Part shown: piece after piece, positions 51,641 to 60,535 of the stretch
Layout: each line of letters opens with the position of its first letter
Position numbering within the stretch: the first letter of the stretch is position 1
Assembly: GCA_963766995.1 (NCBI GenBank)
Contig: CAVYCE010000003.1
Location: 62,001 to 126,000, forward strand
Length of the DNA: 64,000 nt
Direction of reading: 5' to 3'
From: Bog-473 sp963766995
GTDB lineage: Bacteria; Actinomycetota; Acidimicrobiia; Acidimicrobiales; RAAP-2
Made by a program: the position numbers and the translations under genes
Notes under the pieces: generated by a model
The model's input: the letters and a program-made list of their open reading frames with translations, nothing else
Databases searched by the model: none
What the model was told of the DNA's origin: nothing

Positions 51641-52590
51641 GCCGCTTCCACTCGGACCACCGCACGCAAGCGGGCGCTCTCGGCCCGACGGTTGCGCTCA
51701 ACTTCCGCCGGCGACGCCTTGCGGGAGCCGCGGAACACCAGCTCGTATTCAGTCACCGCGCCGCACACACAAGGCAGGGCCGGTGGGCACACGCAACCAC
51801 CGGTGGCGGCCTCGACAAAGGTCTGCTTGGTCAGGCGGTCCTCACCCGAGTGGTAACTGATGACGGCACAGCGACCGTCCACGACCAGACGGTTCAAGGC
51901 CACTGGCAGGGCGGCGGCCAACTGTCCCAGCTCGTCGTTGACCTCAATCCGTAGGGCCTGGAAGACCCGTCGAGCAGGGTGCCCCTTGCGCCGGATGGCA
52001 GCCGGCACCGCGGCAGCCACCACGTCGGCCAGCTGCTCAGTCGAGGTGAGCGGTCGGGCCGCCACCACCGCATGCGCGATGCGCCCAGCGAGGCGGCCTT
52101 CACCGTTCTCCCGGAACAAAGCGGCCAACGCCGCCTCCGGCATGCCATTGACCAGATCCCCTGCCGTGACTCCTGCGGTCTGATCCATGCGCATGTCGAT
52201 GGCGGCGTTGGCGCGAAATGAAAAACCTCGCTCGGCCACATCGAGCTGGGGCGAGCTCACCCCGAGATCGAAGAGGACGCCCACCAAAGGTGCGGCCAGA
52301 TCAATTCCAATTCCAAGCTGACCGTCCAGCACCTGCCCGAGCGTCGAGAACGGTGCGTGCACCAACACGACCCGAGCCCCGAATGGCGCCAGGCGCTCGC
52401 CCGCGGCCGCCAGTGCGACGGGGTCACGGTCCAACCCGAGCACCGTCAGCCCGGCGTGGGCCTCAAGCAACGCAGCGGCGTGGCCACCGCCGCCAAGAGT
52501 GGCGTCGACCAGCACACCGGCGGGCACCGGTGCGAAAAGGGCGACGACTTCGTCGCGAAGCACCGGAGTGTGTTGGAACGAGTGGACCAT
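51637..52590 (-). CDS. rsmH: 16S rRNA m4C1402 methyltransferase RsmH
   Basis: 317 aa from ATG 52590, which has GGGGAG about 6 bases upstream. N-terminal HTPVLRDEVVALF, SAM-binding VDATLGGGGHAAALLEA and LGLDRDPVALAAA, then FDLGVSSPQLDVAERGFSFR, RIDMRMDQT-type segment, ARRVFQALRIEVNDELGQL and YHSGEDRLTKQTF. Methylates C1402 N4 in 16S rRNA. Two Cys pairs (GGCVCPPALPCVCGA) near residue 270 are typical of actinobacterial members. Confidence 0.95.
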   Translation of the reverse strand: MVHSFQHTPVLRDEVVALFAPVPAGVLVDATLGGGGHAAALLEAHAGLTVLGLDRDPVALAAAGERLAPFGARVVLVHAPFSTLGQVLDGQLGIGIDLAAPLVGVLFDLGVSSPQLDVAERGFSFRANAAIDMRMDQTAGVTAGDLVNGMPEAALAALFRENGEGRLAGRIAHAVVAARPLTSTEQLADVVAAAVPAAIRRKGHPARRVFQALRIEVNDELGQLAAALPVALNRLVVDGRCAVISYHSGEDRLTKQTFVEAATGGCVCPPALPCVCGAVTEYELVFRGSRKASPAEVERNRRAESARLRAVVRVEAA

Positions 52591-52745
52591 CTGCAGCTCC
52601 CCGACCTGCCGGTGAAGCGGAGGGTGGAGTTCCGTTCGACCTGGGCGAAAGAGGGCGGAGGTTTCTTCCGCCAAGCCGGTCGAGGAGCTGCACATGGTCC
52701 AGCGGGCACACACCGCCGCTGATCGGTTCATTAGGTCAGAAGGGC

Positions 52746-53168
52746 TCACTCCTCGTCGTCGTTGCCCAGGAGCCAGCTCTGCTCTGGCATCACCTTTTCG
52801 GCCCAAGCGGCTGGATTCCATAGCTCGATCCGGTCGATGACCCCGAGGACCAGCACGTCGGTCTCCAGCCCGGCAAATGACCGCAGCAGCGCCGGGATGG
52901 GCATCCGACCCTGACGGTCGATTTCCACCTCGTGTGAACTGCTGGCCCACAATCGGGCCCGGTTGCGATCCGATCGTCCTGCCTCGGCTCGCTCCAGCAT
53001 GACGGCCATTTGCCGGTCGAACTCCCCCGGTGTCCATAACGCCAGACACCCCTCCGAATGCTGCGCCAGGTACCCGCCCCGCTCGAAAGAGACACGGAAC
53101 TTCGCAGGCAGGATGACCCTGCCCTTGATGTCGAGCGAATGCTCGTATCTCCCTACAAAGCCGGCCAC
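52746..53168 (-). CDS. mraZ: Transcriptional regulator MraZ
   Basis: 140 aa from GTG 53168 with GGGAG about 8 bases upstream. Two SpoVT/AbrB-like halves, each with the DxxGR core: GRYEHSLDIKGRVILPAKFR at the start and SSHEVEIDRQGRMPIPALLR in the second half. Forms a ring and represses the division cluster by binding repeated boxes upstream of itself. Four such boxes are visible at 53212-53248. Confidence 0.95.
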   Translation of the reverse strand: MAGFVGRYEHSLDIKGRVILPAKFRVSFERGGYLAQHSEGCLALWTPGEFDRQMAVMLERAEAGRSDRNRARLWASSSHEVEIDRQGRMPIPALLRSFAGLETDVLVLGVIDRIELWNPAAWAEKVMPEQSWLLGNDDEE

Positions 53169-53211
53169 TGACTCGATCTCCCACGACGCTCCCTGAGCTG
53201 CGTCCTTGAAC

Positions 53212-53248
53212 GCCCCTTCAAACCATTTCGCGCCACTTTAAACCACTT
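53212..53248 (-). promoter_or_regulatory. MraZ operator: four boxes with 10-bp period
   Basis: On the minus strand AAGTGGT, AAGTGGC, AAATGGT and AAGGGGC follow each other, each separated by 3 bases. This matches the AAAGTGK-N3 boxes bound by MraZ in other bacteria. The array covers the -10 element and the likely start site of mraZ. Confidence 0.8.
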
Positions 53249-53263
53249 CCTGCCCCTAATCAA
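53235..53263 (-). promoter_or_regulatory. mraZ promoter
   Basis: On the minus strand TTGATT (53263-53258), 17 bases, TAAAGT (53240-53235). The start would be near 53228, about 60 bases before mraZ, inside the MraZ box array, so binding should block transcription. Confidence 0.6.
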
Positions 53264-53478
53264 CCACACCCACCCCCCGTCCACCCCCTGGCGCCCTCAA
53301 TCGGGAAAACGGCGCGCCAATGACGCCCACTTGAGGCTGAAATCGCCAACGGAGAGCCGAATCGGCCCCACCTCCATTGGGGGGGCGGCTTCCATCGGCT
53401 GGAACCAGAGATAGAGACCGAAACCGAACCAGAGACGCAGCGCTGCCCCGGACTTAGACGGTCAAATCAAAGAGACCT

Positions 53479-54213
53479 TCAGCCAGCAGGGGTGTCGCGG
53501 CGACCCCAGGAGGGGAAGGACGAAAGGAGGGCGCGGCGCACCGAGCCCAGGTCTGGGCCGGGTGGATCCAACTCGGCCAAGCCCACGGCCAGCGCCGCCA
53601 GGTCATCGGTCAGTGCTGACGTGAGCGACGCATTCAGCTGGAGCAGGTCGACGAGCGTTCCCGGATCCCACCGTGTGTACGCACAGGAGAGGAACAGCGC
53701 TCCCTCCCGACTCCTCCACTGCGAGACACCCACCACCTTGCGTTGACCCACGAACAGCTCTCCGGGGCCTCGGCCGGCAAAGCACACCAGTTCGCCCAAC
53801 TCCCCCGGCACCGAACGACCTTCATGGACCGACCATTCGGCCTCGCCGGCCACCCCGAGCGCATCTCTCCACCAGGCCCCGACCCACGCCGCGGCCGTGC
53901 TGACGTCGGGCTCCCACAGGGGGTCGCTCCGGGGTATCCAGGCATCCATCCACACATGATCGGTGGGCTGCAGCAAGACCGAGCCTCCCCCACCCCGGCG
54001 GCGGACCACATCGACCTCGACCTCGGACTCTTGGATCTTGACCGTCGATACCAGCTCCGCCCCTTGGGTGCTGCCCAGCACCAGCGTGGTCCGGTCCACC
54101 TCTCGGGACAGCACCAGCCGCGAAGGCTCGCCCCTGAATCGCTCTACGTCAAAGAGCGCCTGCGCATCCACTGAACTCTGGCTCAGGAGGCCGTGGCTAA
54201 GTACGGCTCCCAC
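53479..54213 (-). CDS. Lipoate-protein ligase A-like protein
   Basis: 244 aa from GTG 54213, which overlaps the HNH gene by 31 bases; GTG 54171, just past the HNH stop, is an alternative. BPL/LplA fold: TTLVLGSTQ, VDVVRRRGGGGSVLLQPTDHVWMDAWIP (the RRxxGGG lipoyl-AMP loop) and ELFVGQRKVVGVSQWRSREGALFLSCAY with the catalytic Lys region. It could attach lipoate or octanoate, or be an amidotransferase; the family member cannot be fixed from sequence. Confidence 0.85.
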   Translation of the reverse strand: MGAVLSHGLLSQSSVDAQALFDVERFRGEPSRLVLSREVDRTTLVLGSTQGAELVSTVKIQESEVEVDVVRRRGGGGSVLLQPTDHVWMDAWIPRSDPLWEPDVSTAAAWVGAWWRDALGVAGEAEWSVHEGRSVPGELGELVCFAGRGPGELFVGQRKVVGVSQWRSREGALFLSCAYTRWDPGTLVDLLQLNASLTSALTDDLAALAVGLAELDPPGPDLGSVRRALLSSFPSWGRRDTPAG

Positions 54214-54689
54214 AATGGGTCGACGTCAGAAAGGTGACGAAGGCGCCACAAATGCCCGTCGGGTGGGGCGGGCTTCACCCGCATGGTCCACCCCAACTCC
54301 GAGAGCAGGAGATCGGCCTTGGTCAGGTTGTCGCGCTTACAGGCCGCCACCACGTTGGACCAGTCGTGGGTACCGCCTCGACTGCGCGGAATCACGTGAT
54401 CGATGGTGTCAGCCGGCTCGGAGCAGTAGACGCAAATGCCGCCATCTCGGCGCAGTACCGAACGGCGAGTCACGGGTGGGACGCGGGCCCAGCGAGGGAT
54501 GCGCACCATGTGCGACAAACGAACGATAGAGGGCACCTCGATATCGAGTGACGCTGAGTGGAAGACGCTGCAGTCTTTCCGGAAGACCACCGGCTCGGCT
54601 CGCCCGGCGAGGACCAGAACGACGGCACGACGATCAGAGACGAGGGCCAGCGGCTCATAGGTCGCATTCAAGAGGAGCACGCGCTCCAT
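54183..54689 (-). CDS. HNH endonuclease-domain protein
   Basis: 168 aa. N-terminal MERVLLLNATYEPLALVSDRRAVVLVL is shared by a widespread actinobacterial HNH family. The HNH core has RRDGGICVYCSEPADTIDHVIPRSRGG (CxxC and Asp-His), then NVVAACKRDNLTKADLL. Probably metal-dependent DNA nicking; the cellular role is unknown. Unlike the protein at 14263 it lacks DUF222. Confidence 0.9.
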   Translation of the reverse strand: MERVLLLNATYEPLALVSDRRAVVLVLAGRAEPVVFRKDCSVFHSASLDIEVPSIVRLSHMVRIPRWARVPPVTRRSVLRRDGGICVYCSEPADTIDHVIPRSRGGTHDWSNVVAACKRDNLTKADLLLSELGWTMRVKPAPPDGHLWRLRHLSDVDPLWEPYLATAS

Positions 54690-54702
54690 AACGACCGCGA
54701 GG

Positions 54703-54987
54703 CTACCCGCGAGGCGGGCGCGACCTGCGACACCATCTGAGATACGTCACCACGTCAGCAGACGTCAGTGCGGCGTGGTCCCCAGCTCCCCCAAAGGCGG
54801 TCACCAGCCGGAAGTGCCAATACGCCTCACCCGGCACCGGCAGAAAGGGGGGCCGACGCCACCAGCCACGGCGGGCCAGGCGTCCCAGCGCGCTGATGGC
54901 GGCCCACCACAGGTTGGGCCGGGGCAGCACAGCACCGAGCACCACCAGGATGTCGCGCCCCCAGCTCTGCTTGATCGTGTCGCTCAC
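54703..54987 (-). CDS. Small conserved protein of unknown function
   Basis: 94 aa from GTG 54987, overlapping the ROK kinase stop as GTGA, so translation is coupled. Amphipathic N-terminus (DTIKQSWGRDILVVLGAVLPRPNLWWAAISALGRLARRG) rich in Trp and Arg, then PFLPVPGEAYWHFRLVTAFGG and a Cys/Arg-rich C-terminus. It looks like a peripheral membrane or binding protein, but no family is recognised. Confidence 0.7.
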   Translation of the reverse strand: MSDTIKQSWGRDILVVLGAVLPRPNLWWAAISALGRLARRGWWRRPPFLPVPGEAYWHFRLVTAFGGAGDHAALTSADVVTYLRWCRRSRPPRG

Positions 54988-55889
54988 GCCCCACCGTCCA
55001 GCTCGTGCCAGCCCACTGCGGCTGCGCCCACCAGTGGACCGGCGTCGCCCAAGCCGCCCTGGACGACCCGCGCCCCCTGAGTGAAGTCGAGACCGCAATG
55101 CCGCGTCACTTCTCGCTGCGCCGCGTCGAAGAAGGGAGTGCCAAAGCCGAGGGCCACTGAGCCGCTGACCACAGCCAGTGGAAGGTCGAGCAGATTGACC
55201 ACTGAAGCAATGGCCAGACCTACCAATGTCCCAGAGCGTTCCACCATTTCGGGGGAGGCCAACTGGGCCGGTTGCCCGGTCATGGCGGCGATGGCTGTGC
55301 CCGACGTCTCTGCCTCCAAACAGCCTTGACCGCCGCACACACACCGACGCCCGTCCGGCACCACCACGACATGGCCGATGTGGCCGGCGTTGCCGAGACG
55401 CCCGTCCAACAGTCGCCCATCGAGCACAATCCCCCCACCGACGCCAGTGGATACCACCATGGCTATGAAGTTGTCGCAACCGGCCGCCGCTCCCACCCAA
55501 CCTTCGCCCCGGGCCAAGGCTTTGGCGTCGTTGTCGACGAAGGTGTCGACACCAGTGAGTTCCGCCAGGCGGGCCCGCAATGGGAAGCCGCGCCAGCCGC
55601 CGATGTTGAGGGGCGACACGGTCTCGCCGTGGGGGCTCATCGGTCCGCCACACCCCACCCCGCACACGGCGATTCGATCGGCGGCATCTCGCTGTTCGGC
55701 CATGTCAGCCACCAAGGCGGCCAGCTTGTCCCACAACTTCTCGCCCCCAGCCGACACGCCCAATCCATCGGACGCCGTCGTCGAGGCAGTGGGGATCTGG
55801 GCCCGATGCAAGAGCTCACCCGATCGCGTGACGAGGCCAGCGGCCATCTTCGTGCCGCCGATGTCGACGGCGAGCGCGAGATCTGTCAC
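54984..55889 (-). CDS. ROK-family sugar kinase (glucokinase-like)
   Basis: 301 aa from GTG 55889. ATP site ALAVDIGGTKMAAGLV; sugar-binding VDNDAKALARGEGWVGAA and STGVGGGIVLDGRLLDG; the ROK zinc site GHVVVVPDGRRCVCGGQGCLEAE with His and three Cys. Phosphorylates glucose or a related hexose in the cytoplasm; glucokinase is most likely because no transporter or epimerase genes adjoin. Coupled by overlap to the small gene downstream. Confidence 0.92.
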   Translation of the reverse strand: MTDLALAVDIGGTKMAAGLVTRSGELLHRAQIPTASTTASDGLGVSAGGEKLWDKLAALVADMAEQRDAADRIAVCGVGCGGPMSPHGETVSPLNIGGWRGFPLRARLAELTGVDTFVDNDAKALARGEGWVGAAAGCDNFIAMVVSTGVGGGIVLDGRLLDGRLGNAGHIGHVVVVPDGRRCVCGGQGCLEAETSGTAIAAMTGQPAQLASPEMVERSGTLVGLAIASVVNLLDLPLAVVSGSVALGFGTPFFDAAQREVTRHCGLDFTQGARVVQGGLGDAGPLVGAAAVGWHELDGGA

Positions 55890-55926
55890 GAGGGGAAAGA
55901 GTGCAGCGGGAGAACCCGCCGAAGGT

Positions 55927-56331
55927 TCAGCTCTCGCGCCGGTGGAAGCGAGCGCGGAACCAATCCCGCGCCTCGGTCACTGCGCCTTCGATTCCACTGG
56001 AGGCGGCAGCGGCCTTGGACTGCTCACCATCTCGGGTCCGGGTCAGGTCATGCCAACCGGCTCGACCCATTCGGCGCAAGTTGCGCTCGAACACCACCGC
56101 CGAAGCGAACATGACGATGACACCGATAAACCCGAGGATGACCGACACGCTGTAGAAGCCAACCAGGATGGCGATACCGATCACAAAGGTGAAGGCGGCC
56201 CACTTGCAGTAGCGCCCGGCGTGCCGGTACACCGACTCAGTGCGGACGCGTTCGGCGAACTCGGGGTCCTGGCGGACTAGCGACTCTTCCAGCTCGGCCA
56301 GGATTCGCTGCTCGTGATCAGAGAGTGGCAT
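55927..56331 (-). CDS. DUF3040 membrane protein
   Basis: 134 aa from ATG 56331. MPLSDHEQRILAELEESLVRQDPEF is the DUF3040 signature. Two adjacent membrane helices (about residues 45-80) follow, and the C-terminal part is a charged soluble tail ending in an Arg-rich segment. The family is actinobacterial and often found near division genes; function unknown. 37 bases upstream of the ROK kinase on the same strand. Confidence 0.9.
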   Translation of the reverse strand: MPLSDHEQRILAELEESLVRQDPEFAERVRTESVYRHAGRYCKWAAFTFVIGIAILVGFYSVSVILGFIGVIVMFASAVVFERNLRRMGRAGWHDLTRTRDGEQSKAAAASSGIEGAVTEARDWFRARFHRRES

Positions 56332-56586
56332 GTACGACTCCGTAGACGCTCGATGCACTCATGAGGAGGCCATGTTTGCACGCCGGGATGGCGCGGACAA
56401 CGCACTCGGCGTCCTGGCCCTGCCTCAGCATGCATTCACTCACTTCCTGCAGCTTATGACTGCCCGTCGACGAGAGCCACGCGGCCTGCCTCCCATCGCA
56501 CACTCCTCACCCAGGTTCGGGCTGGCGGGCATTTGCCCAGCTGGGACTATCAGCTGCTATGAGAAGGGACCAGGAAGGGAGGCCAA
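56332..56586. other. Divergent intergenic region
   Basis: 255 bases between the DUF3040 gene and the acyl-CoA synthetase. It ends in AGGGAGG about 5 bases before ATG 56587. I see no clear -35/-10 pair, no ORF with codon bias and no RNA gene. Confidence 0.5.
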
Positions 56587-58146
56587 ATGAGTTCGACAGA
56601 GGTTCTGACCGGGGCACGCACCATGTGGGAACTCGTGGAGCGCCGCGCCCACGCTTCGCCCGACCACCCCATGCTGATTGCGGCCGACGGCACCACCGTC
56701 ACCTTTGGCCAGTTCCACCAGCGGGCCGAGCGAGTGGCCGCTGGCCTGCACGCCATGGGTATCGGCGAGGGCTCCATCGTGTCCTGGCAGCTGCCCACCC
56801 AGATCGACACCGTCGTGCTCTCAGTGGCGCTCTCTCGGCTGGGAGCGGTGCAGAACCCGATCATCCACCTCTACCGGGAACGGGAAGTGGGCTTTGCCTT
56901 GCGCCAAACCGGCGCCACCCTCTTCGTCATCCCCCGCATCTGGCGCGACAACGATTTCACTGCCATCGCCGAACGTGCACTCGAAGGGATGGAGAAGCGC
57001 CCGCAACTCCTTATCGCCGACAACGGCCTGCCCGAAGGCGACCCGGATGCCTTGCCGCCGGCCCCTCAAGGCCTGTCTGCCGAGGATGCCCCCATTCGCT
57101 GGATCTATTACACCTCGGGATCCACCGCTGATCCCAAGGGAGTGCAGCACACCGACCAGACGCTGATCGCCGGAGGCTGGGGCCTGGCCCGAGCGTTGGA
57201 AATGAGCGCAGACGACGTGGGTTCGATCGCCTTTCCCTTCGCCCACATCGCCGGTCCCGACTATCTGGTGACCATGCTCTCCATGGGATTCCCGGCCATT
57301 TTGGTCGAGGCCTTCTCTGCTCCCGACGTGCTGCCGATCTTTCGTCGTCACGGAGCCACCATGGTCGGCGGCAGCACCGCCTTCTACGTGGCATATCTCG
57401 GCGAACAGCGAAAAGAGCCGGGCCAGCCCATCCTTCCTACCCTCCGACTCATGTCCGGCGGCGGGGCGGCCAAGCCTCCCGAGGTCCACTTCGAGGTGCG
57501 CGATGAGATCGGCGGCCGTGGCGTCGTGCACGGCTATGGCATGACTGAGGTGCCGATGATTTCCAACGGTTCTCCCAGCGATACCGACGACCAGCTGGCC
57601 CACACCGACGGCAAACCAGTCGAAGGCGCCGACGTGCGCATCGTGACACTGGACGGACGGGTGGCCGGACCTGACGAGGAAGGTGAGGTCCGGGTCCGCG
57701 GCCCCATGGTGTTCCATGGCTACACCGATCCGACTCTCAACGCTGACGCCTTCGATGCCGACGGCTACTTCCGCACTGGCGACCTGGGCAAGCGACGCGC
57801 CGATGGACATCTGTCCCTCACCGGCCGGCTGAAAGACGTCATTGTGCGTAAGGGCGAGAACATCAGCGCCAAGGAGATCGAGGACTTGCTCTACACCCAT
57901 CCCAAGGTGGCGGAGGTGGCCGTCATCGGGCTCCCCGACCCCGTTCGAGGCGAGCGCGTCTGCGCCGTCGTTCAGCTGGCCGACGGGGTCACCGCGCTGA
58001 CGCTGCCTGAAGTGGTGGACTTCTGCCGCCAGGCCGGCCTCATGACCCAGAAGATCCCTGAGCAACTCGAGACCCGCGCTGACTGGCCCAGGGCCGGTAC
58101 TGGAAAGATCGTGAAGAAGAGTCTGCGTGACGAGTACTCGGCGTGA
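56587..58146 (+). CDS. Acyl-CoA synthetase (AMP-forming)
   Basis: 519 aa with a strong ribosome binding site. ANL motifs: IYYTSGSTADPKGVQHT (P-loop), VHGYGMTEVPM (A5), GYFRTGDLGKRRADGHL (A7), GRLKDVIVRKGENISAKEIEDLL (A8) and the C-terminal Lys in RAGTGKIVKKSL. Resembles cyclohexanecarboxylate or medium/long-chain acyl-CoA synthetases. The exact acid is unknown. Its stop overlaps the phosphatase start as GTGA. Confidence 0.92.
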   Translation: MSSTEVLTGARTMWELVERRAHASPDHPMLIAADGTTVTFGQFHQRAERVAAGLHAMGIGEGSIVSWQLPTQIDTVVLSVALSRLGAVQNPIIHLYREREVGFALRQTGATLFVIPRIWRDNDFTAIAERALEGMEKRPQLLIADNGLPEGDPDALPPAPQGLSAEDAPIRWIYYTSGSTADPKGVQHTDQTLIAGGWGLARALEMSADDVGSIAFPFAHIAGPDYLVTMLSMGFPAILVEAFSAPDVLPIFRRHGATMVGGSTAFYVAYLGEQRKEPGQPILPTLRLMSGGGAAKPPEVHFEVRDEIGGRGVVHGYGMTEVPMISNGSPSDTDDQLAHTDGKPVEGADVRIVTLDGRVAGPDEEGEVRVRGPMVFHGYTDPTLNADAFDADGYFRTGDLGKRRADGHLSLTGRLKDVIVRKGENISAKEIEDLLYTHPKVAEVAVIGLPDPVRGERVCAVVQLADGVTALTLPEVVDFCRQAGLMTQKIPEQLETRADWPRAGTGKIVKKSLRDEYSA

Positions 58147-58691
58147 GCAGCGGCACCACTACTGACAACAGCACTCTCCCAGCGCCTATCGACGGCGAGC
58201 CCTACCGGATCGTGTTCGTCTGCACCGGGAACATCTGCCGCTCCCCCATGGCCGAGGTGGTCACACGAGCCATGGCCGACGACACGACATTGCCCGATGG
58301 CACGACGCTCGGCTCCCACCTGACCGTCTCCAGTGCGGGCACCGGGCCGTGGCATGAGGGCGAGCCCATGGATCCTCGTACGGCCGACGCATTGGTCCGG
58401 GCCGGCTACCCGCGTCATCCCCATGTGGCCCATCAGTTCTCGACCGCTCGGCTGGGCACCTTCGATCTCATCGTCGGCCTCGACCGCCGGCATCAGCAGA
58501 CGCTGCGGGGCCTCGGATCTGATCCCGACCGCCTCTTCGTCCTTCGATCGTTCGATCCCGCCGCTGGTGCCTCGGCCGACGTGCCCGACCCCTATTACGG
58601 CAATGACGCCGAGTTCGACGCCTGCTTGGCCATGATCGCCGACGGCTGCCGTGGCCTCGTGGAACGCCTGATCCCACTCGCTTCGCACTAG
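58143..58691 (+). CDS. Low-molecular-weight protein-tyrosine phosphatase
   Basis: 182 aa from GTG 58143. P-loop VFVCTGNICRSPMAE (C-x5-R-S), VSSAGTGPWHEGEPMDPRT, and the general-acid loop VPDPYYGNDAEF with Asp. Dephosphorylates phosphotyrosine on proteins, or acts on arsenate-like anions in related enzymes; the DPYY motif favours protein phosphatase. Translationally coupled to the acyl-CoA synthetase, an unusual partner. Confidence 0.93.
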   Translation: MSSGTTTDNSTLPAPIDGEPYRIVFVCTGNICRSPMAEVVTRAMADDTTLPDGTTLGSHLTVSSAGTGPWHEGEPMDPRTADALVRAGYPRHPHVAHQFSTARLGTFDLIVGLDRRHQQTLRGLGSDPDRLFVLRSFDPAAGASADVPDPYYGNDAEFDACLAMIADGCRGLVERLIPLASH

Positions 58692-58733
58692 GCCGGAACC
58701 AAGCTGCTTCTGTCTGCAGTCGAGGCGGTGTGA

Positions 58734-58739
58734 GATAGT
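58734..58739 (+). promoter_or_regulatory. Weak -10 hexamer GATAGT before the CapA-like gene
   Basis: GATAGT ends 6 bases before GTG 58746. It departs from TANNNT only at the first base. Confidence 0.3.
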
Positions 58740-58745
58740 GCCGAC

Positions 58746-60050
58746 GTGGTCTCACGCAGGGTCCGCCGACGTCGCCGGCAGGTGAACAGTGTCGCCGCGC
58801 TCCTCCTGCTGTTGTTGCTCTACTTTGTCTTCCTCTCAGGTCCCTCGAAGAAAGCACCCCCAACCGCCTCTTCTCACGGGAAGACGGCGAGACTCCATTT
58901 TCCAAAGCACTCACCCCTCAATCCAGACTGGCGGGGCAGTGGCAAGGCCGTCACCATGGCCTTTGGCGGTGATCTGCACTTCGCCGGCGCCGTCGGTGTC
59001 CGCCTGTCCCAAAATGCCTCCACTGCGCTGGGTACCACCATCAACCAGCTCTTCTCGGGGGCTCAGCTGCGCATGGTGAACCTGGAAACGGCACTCACTG
59101 ACAGCACCTGCCCCCAGCCGGCGGACAAGCCCTACATCTTCGACGCACCGCAAACGGCCATTACGGCCATGAAGAGCGCCAGCATCAATGTGGTGACCGA
59201 AGCCAACGACCATGGGGTCGACTGCGGTGTCGGCGGCCTGAATCAAGCGCTGGCCATCGCCGATACCGCCAACTTCCCGGTGATCGGCGTTGGTGACAAT
59301 GCCGCACAGGCTTTCGACCCCTACCAAGTCACCATCAACGGACAGCGCATTGCGGTCATTGCTGCCACCCAGGTCATTTCGGCCAACCTGGTCAGCTCCT
59401 GGACGGCCACCTCGACCCAACCCGGCGTGGCCTCAGCCATCAACCCGACGGAGCTGGTGCGGGAAGTCCAAAAGGTGCGCCGGACGTCCGACACGGTGGT
59501 CGTCTACCTGCACTGGGGTACCGAGACCGACGCCTGTCCCGATCCGCAGCAGGAACCCCTGGCGGAGCAACTCGTCAAGGCGGGGGCTGACATCGTTATC
59601 GGCTCCAATGCCCACGTCCTGCTTGGTGGGGGCTACTTAGGTCAGTCGTACGTGGACTACGGATTGGGCAACTTCGCCTTCTACGACGATGCGGCACCCG
59701 AAACCAATAGCGGCGCCCTGATCATCACTGCCATTGGCCGCCACATTCAGTCAGCCAACTTCCGCCCGGCTACGGACCTGGACGGATTGCCTCAACCACT
59801 GAGTGGCGCGGCCAGCACCACCGCCGTGGCCAACTGGAACGCCGCACGAAGTTGCACCAATCTCTCGGCCACCCCGTCGTCGACTGTAACTTCGGAGGCG
59901 GGCGAGACAGTCCCCTTTGTGGCGCCAACCACCACCACAACGGCACCGGGTTCGTCGTCGTCGACCACCTCATCGACTGCAGCTTCTTCTTCGTCGACCT
60001 CGAGTTCGACCTCGTCGTCGACGACGCAACCCACCGATAACGCCCAGTAG
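58746..60050 (+). CDS. CapA-family metallophosphatase-like surface protein
   Basis: 434 aa. Arg-rich N-terminus and one hydrophobic anchor (SVAALLLLLLLYFVFLSG, about residues 15-33), so mostly outside. CapA/PgsA domain: VTMAFGGDLHFAGA, MVNLETALTD, VTEANDHGVDCG, VVVYLHWGTETDACPDPQQ, ADIVIGSNAHVLLGG and YGLGNFAFYDD. The C-terminal 60 residues are a Ser/Thr repeat likely to span the wall. Family members assist poly-gamma-glutamate capsule synthesis; no capB or capC is near, so the substrate is unknown. Confidence 0.88.
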   Translation: MVSRRVRRRRRQVNSVAALLLLLLLYFVFLSGPSKKAPPTASSHGKTARLHFPKHSPLNPDWRGSGKAVTMAFGGDLHFAGAVGVRLSQNASTALGTTINQLFSGAQLRMVNLETALTDSTCPQPADKPYIFDAPQTAITAMKSASINVVTEANDHGVDCGVGGLNQALAIADTANFPVIGVGDNAAQAFDPYQVTINGQRIAVIAATQVISANLVSSWTATSTQPGVASAINPTELVREVQKVRRTSDTVVVYLHWGTETDACPDPQQEPLAEQLVKAGADIVIGSNAHVLLGGGYLGQSYVDYGLGNFAFYDDAAPETNSGALIITAIGRHIQSANFRPATDLDGLPQPLSGAASTTAVANWNAARSCTNLSATPSSTVTSEAGETVPFVAPTTTTTAPGSSSSTTSSTAASSSSTSSSTSSSTTQPTDNAQ

Positions 60051-60092
60051 CGAAGCGGTTACCGGTACCCAATCGGAGCGAACACTCCTTGG

Positions 60093-60533
60093 CTACAGCG
60101 TGGCCAGGTACGCATCGAACTTCACGAAGCTGGTCTCCAGACCAGCCTGTGCCTCCGGGCTCATCAGCATCGCCGGCACATTGGTCTGGTGAGTGATGGT
60201 TTCGGTGCGGCCATCGCCGAGATCATTGAAGACGATTGAGGTCGTCATGCCCCCTTCGACGCCGGCTTCGGTGAACGAGAAGGTGCGGGGCGGATCGAAC
60301 TCCACGTACACACCATTGACTGGGTACTTTTCTCCCGTTTCGTCGTGGACCATCACCGTCTCAAAGCGGCCACCGGGGCGAGGCTCCACGGTAATCGTCT
60401 CAAGGGGTGTGCTCATACCGATCGGTCCCCAAAACTGGGTCAGATGGGACGGCGTGGTCATGCACTCGAAGACGACTTCGGGCCTCGCATCGAAGATCCG
60501 AGTAATGGTCAGTTCGCCCAGTTCGTCACTCAT
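60093..60533 (-). CDS. SRPBCC/AHSA1-domain protein
   Basis: 146 aa. Bet v1-like fold: LTITRIFDARPEVVFECMTTPSHLTQFWGP at the start, GGRFETVMVHD, YVEFDPPRTFSFTEAG and a C-terminal amphipathic helix LMSPEAQAGLETSFVKFDAYL. Binds a hydrophobic ligand; partner of the ArsR regulator upstream in many Actinobacteria and Bacilli. AAGGAG overlaps the ArsR stop region, about 8 bases before the ATG. Confidence 0.9.
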   Translation of the reverse strand: MSDELGELTITRIFDARPEVVFECMTTPSHLTQFWGPIGMSTPLETITVEPRPGGRFETVMVHDETGEKYPVNGVYVEFDPPRTFSFTEAGVEGGMTTSIVFNDLGDGRTETITHQTNVPAMLMSPEAQAGLETSFVKFDAYLATL

Positions 60534-60535
60534 AT

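Larger units (their letters stand above)
53169..53478. other. Intergenic region between mraZ and the lipoate ligase-like gene
   Basis: 310 bases without a gene. The left half holds the mraZ promoter and operator. The right half has G-rich minus-strand tracts and an imperfect hairpin near 53360-53390 (GCCCC ... GGGGC arms) with no following T-run. No small ORF or RNA gene is evident. Confidence 0.6.

Noticed and set aside
53361..53390. GC-rich hairpin as a terminator for the lipoate ligase-like gene
   Set aside because: The stem is imperfect and no T-run follows on the minus strand.
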